Assembly (NCBI GenBank): GCA_007570785.1
Contig: ML664161.1
Location: 7,103,191-7,167,190, forward strand
Reading direction: 5' to 3'
DNA from: Antilocapra americana
Taxonomy: Eukaryota > Chordata > Mammalia > Artiodactyla > Antilocapridae
Length of the DNA: 64,000 nt
Shown here piece by piece: positions 58,701 to 64,000 of this stretch (its first letter is position 1; each line of letters opens with the position of its first letter). The notes beneath the pieces are model-generated. The model did no database searches and had not been told where the DNA came from. It saw only the letters and a program-made list of their open reading frames with translations. The translations under genes were made by a program, and so were the position numbers.

Positions 58701-59990
58701 AAGTAAAATGATAAACTTGAGCAATATAATGCTCAAGTTATATACTCAAGCAATATCATGCTCAAAGTTATTTCCCTATAAGGAGGAGTAAAGCTGGTGC
58801 TGAAGATCTTTGGTCAGTTTCTAGACTTTTCTTCTCAATGACTTATGTTTTGATTGCTTAGGGAAGAATCCTTACTTTTATTTGCTCTTATGCATTTAAT
58901 CCGCACGACAGCATATTACAGATTAATAGAATGAAAAGTTGTGCTCATACTGTACATTTATTTCTGTGCTTCAAACTACTTGTTAGTTTTTATTGAAGCT
59001 GCCAGCAATAAGGGACACATTACTGCTCTATTATACATTGTGAGATTGAATAAACAGCTTAAATTTTTTTCCTGGCGTAAGACACTTAAGCATATCCATT
59101 ATTGGAAGGAATTTGTGTGGGTATTCTATATTGCATCTTGTTTAAAAGGACAGTCTTTTTTTTTTTTTTGTAAAATCCATTTTAAATGGCTTCTAAACTA
59201 CATAATGCAATTTGGAGCCTGTTTTTTTAGTGATAGTAGTAAATGTTTTATTAAATAGTGCTACTGTGTTTGAATTAAAGAGAACAAATGTAAAAACTGA
59301 AATTTAAAAATTAGGCCCAGAAAACAAAATAGTGTATTAAGTTAGTTGAATGTAAAATACATTTATAAGATTTTTTTTCCTTTAATATAGATACCTCACT
59401 TGAAAATAAAGCACAGCATACTTAAAGTAGTTATAGTTAAAAGAATCCTACTAAAAGAATTGCTAAATCTTGAACAACTCTTGGGGAATTGTAGTTTGGG
59501 AGAGATAAAATATACTTGCTTTTAACCATCCTGTTAGAAGTATTTATTTATCCTGATAATTTTAAGCCAACACAGTAGTCTTAAATTATTTCTGAATTTC
59601 TAATCTATGAAAGCAGTAAATGAAAGATCTGTCGTGCAACTGTTGAAACAAATTGTTGACTACATTGACCATTATTCAATTTAAAATCTTGCCAATGATG
59701 TACAGTTTTATGGTTAAAATTGCTGTGGTTGGTTGCATTACATGACACACAAAACTGTCCTCTACCTCACGTGAAATAAGTATTTTATATGGTTTTACTA
59801 TAAAACAAGACTCATCTATCTGGTCACTTAGTTTACAAATTTTGAATTATATTTATTGAAACATGACATACTGTGCTCCTAGCTTATACCTCAATTGTAT
59901 TTTGTGCTGTTTTCCATTTTCATGCCTTGTAAATAACTTGTATAGATTGTGGATCAAATTCCAAATAAAAACTTTTAATGCCAGTGAAAT
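55730..59990 (+). other. SKIL: SKIL 3' UTR
   Basis: About 4.3 kb of AT-rich sequence that is free of SINEs and LINEs in an otherwise repeat-crowded region, which suggests constraint. Candidate poly(A) signals: AATAAA at 56456-56461 (short form) and 59964-59969 (long form). Two exact Pumilio motifs TGTAAATA occur at 57898-57905 and 59938-59945. The end is inferred. Confidence 0.7.
59964..59969 (+). terminator. SKIL: Distal SKIL poly(A) signal
   Basis: AATAAA in TCCAAATAAAAAC, after which the sequence soon becomes SINE- and LINE-rich, so it is the likely main 3' end. Confidence 0.6.
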
Positions 59991-60149
59991 TGATTTAAGC
60001 CTTCTTGGTATCCTGTGTGAACTCAACTTTCTTGTTTCTTAAGATTGACATTTTCTCCTTTGGTTCCTTTAAAGTGTATTCATTACACAGCAGCAAGTGA
60101 CTAGAAGCTTTTTAAAAATAGTAAAATGTGAAATTCTGTGTGCTTTTGT

Positions 60150-60269
60150 TTTATTCTGTTGGCCATACTGCACGACATTTGGGACTCCAGTTCCCTGACC
60201 AGGGATCTAACCTTTGTACCCTGCATTGGAAGCACGGAGTCTTAACTAGTGAACTGCCAGGGAAGTCCC
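60150..60269 (-). mobile_element. CHR-type SINE
   Basis: Minus-oriented: CTGTTGGCCATACTGCACGA, CCCTGACCAGGGATCTAACC, ACTGCCAGGGAAGTCCC. Confidence 0.87.
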
Positions 60270-60354
60270 CTATGTGATGTTTTATGTGATGAATATATCA
60301 GCATTTTGTGCTTATTCTTGCTTAAACATCCTTTCCTCACCTCCACCTCAGGTA

Positions 60355-60860
60355 TTAGTTATCAACTACTATATAACACATTATTTTAAAAGCTAGAAGC
60401 TTTAAGTATCACACACAGTATCTGAGGGTGCGAAGTCCAGGAGCAGGTTGGTTGAATGTGATGGCTCTTAGAAGGGTACTTTTATGGTGTTACCTGGGGC
60501 TGAAATCGTATGAGAGCTTGACAGCTGTGAAATTCCCAGCTCACTCACAGGGCCATTGATTGACAGGTGCTCAGTTCCCACTGTATGAACCTGTGCATGA
60601 AGCTCTTCAAATCTGGTGAATAACATTCCTCAACTGAGTGATGCAAAGGAAGGAAAGAATGATGCCACAATTTTATGATCTAGATTCTTAAGTCATGTAC
60701 TGTTAGTTTTGCCTTACGCAGTTTTTTAGAGGTCAGTCACAAAGTACAGCCCATACTCAGTTGGAGAAGATTATACAAAGGTATGAACCCCAGGAGGCAG
60801 GGATCACTGGGGACTTAGAGTCTGGTTACTGTATCCTCCAAATAGTTTTGTGTGTGGCAA
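60355..60860. repeat. Old interspersed repeat, family unassigned
   Basis: Phrases such as TATCTGAGGGTGCGAAGTCC, GGCTGAAATCGTATGAGAGC and GAACCCCAGGAGGCAGGGAT follow a repeat commonly seen in mammals. I cannot name the family reliably. Confidence 0.5.
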
Positions 60861-61374
60861 AATGTGCATATCATTAATTTTACTATTTAACTATTTTAAA
60901 GTGTAATTCAGTGGCATTCAGTACAGTCACAGTGTTGTGTAATTGTCATCCCATATCCAGAACTTAACTATCCCAAACAGAAGCTCTGTACCTGTTAAAC
61001 AGTAACCCCTTATTCCTCCTTCCTCCAGCTCTTGATATCCTCTATTCTACTTCCTATCTCTATGAATTTGCCTATTATAGGGAATCCACATATATAAGTG
61101 GAATCAAAATATTTATCCTTTTGTTTCTCATTCAGCGTTGTGTTTCACTTAGCATAATGTTTTTCAAGGTATATCATGTAGCATGTATCAATTTCATTCC
61201 ATTTTATGGCTTTATAATATACTGTTGTATCTGTATGGAACTGGAAGAATGTCTATCCAGCTGCTTTGCCCATTTTTAAACTGGGTTTGTTTTGTTGAGT
61301 TGCATGGTTTTATATGTTAAGGATATTAATTCCTTATCAGATATATGATTTGCAAATATTTTGTCCTATTCTTA

Positions 61375-61505
61375 TTTAAAATAAACATTTATGTATTTAT
61401 TTGACTGCACTGGTCTAGTTGTGGCATGCAGAATCTAGTTCTCTGACTCGCTGTGCCATATGTTGGGAGTGTGGAGTTCTGGCCACTGGACCACCATGGA
61501 AGTAC
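61375..61505 (-). mobile_element. CHR-type SINE inside L1
   Basis: Minus-oriented: GTATTTATTTGACTGCACTG ... GGCCACTGGACCACCATGGA. Confidence 0.82.
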
Positions 61506-61883
61506 TTCTCCTGTTCTTGGGGTTGTCTTTTCACTCTCAGTAGTGTCCTTAAGTTTTGATCAAATTCATTTTATCTATTTTTTCTTTTGTTGTCTGTACT
61601 TTTGGTGTTATATCCAAGAAATCATTGCCAAATCCAATGTTGTGAAGCTTCCTCCCTATGTTTTCTTCTGAGAGTTTATATTTTTAGTTCTTATTGGACT
61701 TGTGTTAGTTTCCATTTCAGATTGTCTATTGCCAGTGTTTAGAAAATGCAATTGATTTTGGGGTGTTGATTCTGTATTCTGGGACTTTACTACATTTTTT
61801 TTTTTTATTATCTAACAGTTTGTGTGTTTGTATGTGTGTGTGTAATCTTGAGGGTTTTCTGTGTGTAAGATCACATCACTTGG

Positions 61884-62108
61884 TGGCTTCGTGGTGGTGG
61901 GCTTCCTTGATGGCTCAATCAGTAAAGAATCCACCTGCAATGCGGAGATGTGGGTTTGATCTTTGTGTTGGGAAGATCCCTTGGAGAAGGAAATGGAAAC
62001 CCACTCCAGTATTGCCTGAAAAATCCCATGGACAGAGGAACCTGGCAGGCTACTGTCCATGGGGTCAGAAGAATTGGGCACAACTTCGTGACTAAAACCA
62101 CCACTACC
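61884..62108 (+). mobile_element. Bov-tA SINE with 17-bp target-site duplication
   Basis: Plus-oriented: GGGCTTCCTTGATGGCTCAA ... GGCACAACTTCGTGACTAAA. Flanked by AAGATCACATCACTTGG at 61867-61883 and 62109-62125. Confidence 0.93.
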
Positions 62109-62671
62109 AAGATCACATCACTTGGGAATAGGAATAATTTTAGTTCTTCCTTTCCAATCTGGATGCTTTTTGTTTCTTTCTCTTGCCTAGTTGCTCCAAA
62201 TAGAACTTCCAATGCTATGTTGAATAAAAGTGGTGAAAGCAGGCATCCTTGCTTTTGCTCTTGTCTTAGAGGGAATGCTTTCAGTCTTTTACCTCTGAGT
62301 ATGATGTTGGCTGTGGTTTTTTCATATATGTTCTATGTCATCTTGAAGAAGCTCTCTTTTATACCAAGTTAAAAGAATTTTATTTTCTTTAAATGATGAA
62401 ATGGCTTTGAATTTTGTCAAAAGTTTTTTTTGTATCAGTGGAGATGATAATGTAGTTTTTCCCTTCATTTTATTCCTGTGATATAGTACATTGCTTGGTT
62501 TTCATAAATTGAACTGTCTTGCATTCTAAGAAGAAATCTCACTTGTTCATGGTGTATAATCATTTTAATGTGTTGTTATTTATTTATTTGAAATAATTTG
62601 ACATACAACATTCTATAAATTTAAGGTGCACAACAAGTTCATTTCATACATTTATATATAGCCTAAAATAT

Positions 62672-63565
62672 TAGGTGGTATATTATCACCCTGCTTATTT
62701 AACTTATATGCAGAAACTTATGAGAAACGCTGGGCTGAAAAAAGCACAAGCTGGAATCAACATTGCTGGGAGAAATATCAATAACCTCAGATATGCAGAT
62801 GACACCACCCTGGCAGAAAGTGAAGAGGAACTAAAAAGCTTTTAGATGAAAGTGTAAGAGGAGAGTGAAAAAATTGGCTTAGAGCTCAACATTCAGAAAA
62901 CTAAGATCATGGCATCTGGTCCTATCACTTCATGGCAAATAGATGGGAAACAGTGGAAACAGTGTCAGACTTTATCTTTTTGGGCTCCAAAATCACTGCA
63001 GATGGTGATTGCAGCCATGAAATTAAAAGACGCTTGCTCCTTGGAAGGAAGGAAAGTTATGACCAACCTAGATAGCATATTGAAAAGCAGAGACATTACT
63101 TTGCCAACAAAGGTCCGTCTAGTCAAGGCTATGGTTTTTCCAGTAGTCATGTATGGATGTGAAAGTTGGATGGTGAAGAAAGCTGAGTGCTGAAGAATTG
63201 ATGCTTTTAAACTGTGGTGTTGGAGAAGACTTGAGAGAGAGTCCTTTAGACTGCAAGGATATCGCACCAGTGAATTGTAATGTAAATCAGTCCTGAATAT
63301 TCACTGGAAGGACTGATGCTGATGCTGAAGCTTGAATACCTTGGCCACCTGATGTGAAGAACTGACCCATTAGAAAAGATCCTTATGCTGGGAAAGATTG
63401 AAGGCAGGAGGAGAAGGGGATGACAGAGGATGAGATGGCTGGATGGCATCACCGACTCGATGGACATGAATGTGAGCAAGCTCTAGGAGTTGGTGATGAA
63501 CAAGGAGGCCTGGTGTGCTGCAGTCCATGGGGTCGCAAAGAGTCAGACACGACTGAGTGAAGTGA
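62672..63565 (+). mobile_element. BovB (RTE) retrotransposon, 5'-truncated and broken
   Basis: Plus-oriented C-terminal part of the BovB reverse transcriptase followed by its short 3' end. The catalytic YADD box is at 62792-62803, in a phrase reading NINNLRYADDTTLAESEEE. An in-frame TAG soon follows (in AGCTTTTAG), and the reading continues in another frame (VMTNLDSILKSRDITLPTKV). The 3' end GACTGAGTGAAGTGAACTGA is typical of the family. It is dead: the endonuclease part is absent and frames are disrupted. Confidence 0.9.
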
Positions 63566-63675
63566 ACTGAATATGATGAATTTGGTTTGTTAAATTCACG
63601 GATGTTTGTAGCAATAGTCACAAGGGATACTGGCCTATAGTTTTTTGTTTTTTGTTGTTTTGTAAAGTCTTTGTT

Positions 63676-63893
63676 GTTGTGTGCTTGTATGCTCAGTTGC
63701 TTCACTCCTGTCTGACTCTTTGCAACCTTATGGACTGTATCCCGCCAGGCTCGTCTGACCAGGGGATTCTCCAGGCAAGAATACTGGAGTGGCTTGCCAT
63801 CCCTCCTCCAGAGCACTTTCTCAACCTAGGGATCAAACCTGCATCTCCTGCTGCAGGTGGATTCTTTACTTATGAGCCACCAGGGAAGCCCCA
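63676..63893 (-). mobile_element. Bov-tA SINE
   Basis: Minus-oriented: TGTGTGCTTGTATGCTCAGT ... TGAGCCACCAGGGAAGCCCC; inserted in the L1. Confidence 0.92.
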
Positions 63894-64000
63894 TTTTTGT
63901 TGTTGGTATTAACCCTGTATGATAAAGTGAGCTAGGAATTGTTCTCTCTGTTTTGACTTTTTGGAAGAGTTTGAGAAGGATTGGTGTTCATTCTTCTTAC

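Larger units (their letters stand above)
60895..64000 (-). mobile_element. Long old L1, minus strand, with nested insertions
   Basis: Reverse L1 pieces at 60895-61374, 61506-61883, 62126-62670, 63566-63675 and 63894-64000 are in the correct order for one element (3' UTR to ORF2; for example AATCCACATATATAAGTGG, AGGCATCCTTGCTTTTGCTC and TGGAAGAGTTTGAGAAGGAT). It is interrupted by a CHR SINE, a Bov-tA, a BovB fragment and a Bov-tA/A. Frames are destroyed. It runs off the window end. Confidence 0.8.

Noticed and set aside
62909..63193. 94-codon open frame with reverse-transcriptase-like text
   Set aside because: It is a frame-shifted remnant of BovB, not a host gene; the catalytic box lies in a different, interrupted frame upstream.
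1..64000. CRISPR arrays, prokaryotic operons, phage or plasmid features
   Set aside because: The window is a mammalian chromosome segment; the repeats are SINEs and LINEs and none has regular spacer architecture.

Overview
This window is a piece of ruminant (bovid-type) genomic DNA. The evidence is a dense load of Bov-tA/Bov-A2 SINEs, tRNA-Glu-derived CHR-type SINEs, a BovB (RTE) retrotransposon fragment and bovid L1 copies, together with two vertebrate genes that sit side by side at human 3q26.2. The species cannot be fixed from the sequence alone; cattle or a close relative is most likely.

Layout, left to right. (1) 1-~3170: the last coding exon and 3' UTR of PRKCI (atypical protein kinase C iota), plus strand. 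(2) ~3180-33500: about 30 kb of intergenic DNA, mostly interspersed repeats. Its one gene-like object is an L1-mobilised retrocopy of CHCHD4 (MIA40) on the minus strand at 18655-19987. It has an intact 139-codon reading frame, carries its poly(A) tail and GC-rich 5' UTR, and is flanked by a perfect 17-bp target-site duplication made inside an older Bov-tA SINE. (3) ~33560-35300: the CpG-rich promoter and first-exon region of SKIL, with a 400-base assembly gap (34304-34703) that ends directly on a CGG-type triplet repeat. (4) 36977-55729: the complete SKIL (SnoN) coding sequence in six coding exons, plus strand. Joined by their splice sites they give 2055 nt, or 684 residues plus stop, equal to the human length as I recall it. 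A ~4.3-kb 3' UTR follows to about 59985. (5) 60150-64000: a strongly nested repeat region, an old minus-strand L1 interrupted by two types of SINE and a BovB fragment.

PRKCI (a polarity kinase) and SKIL (a SMAD corepressor that restrains TGF-beta signalling) are independent neighbours in the same orientation. I found no CRISPR array, bacterial operon, tRNA or rRNA gene. The points most worth a second look are the intact CHCHD4 retrogene, the GC (not GT) splice donor after the first SKIL coding exon, the expected SnoN2 alternative donor also being GC here, an 80-bp inverted duplication at 10.35/11.01 kb, a ~95-bp direct duplication at 16.86/17.58 kb, and the unfinished triplet-repeat region at the SKIL promoter. 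Repeat boundaries were read by eye and can be off by 5-20 bases; splice-site coordinates were checked by reading frame.
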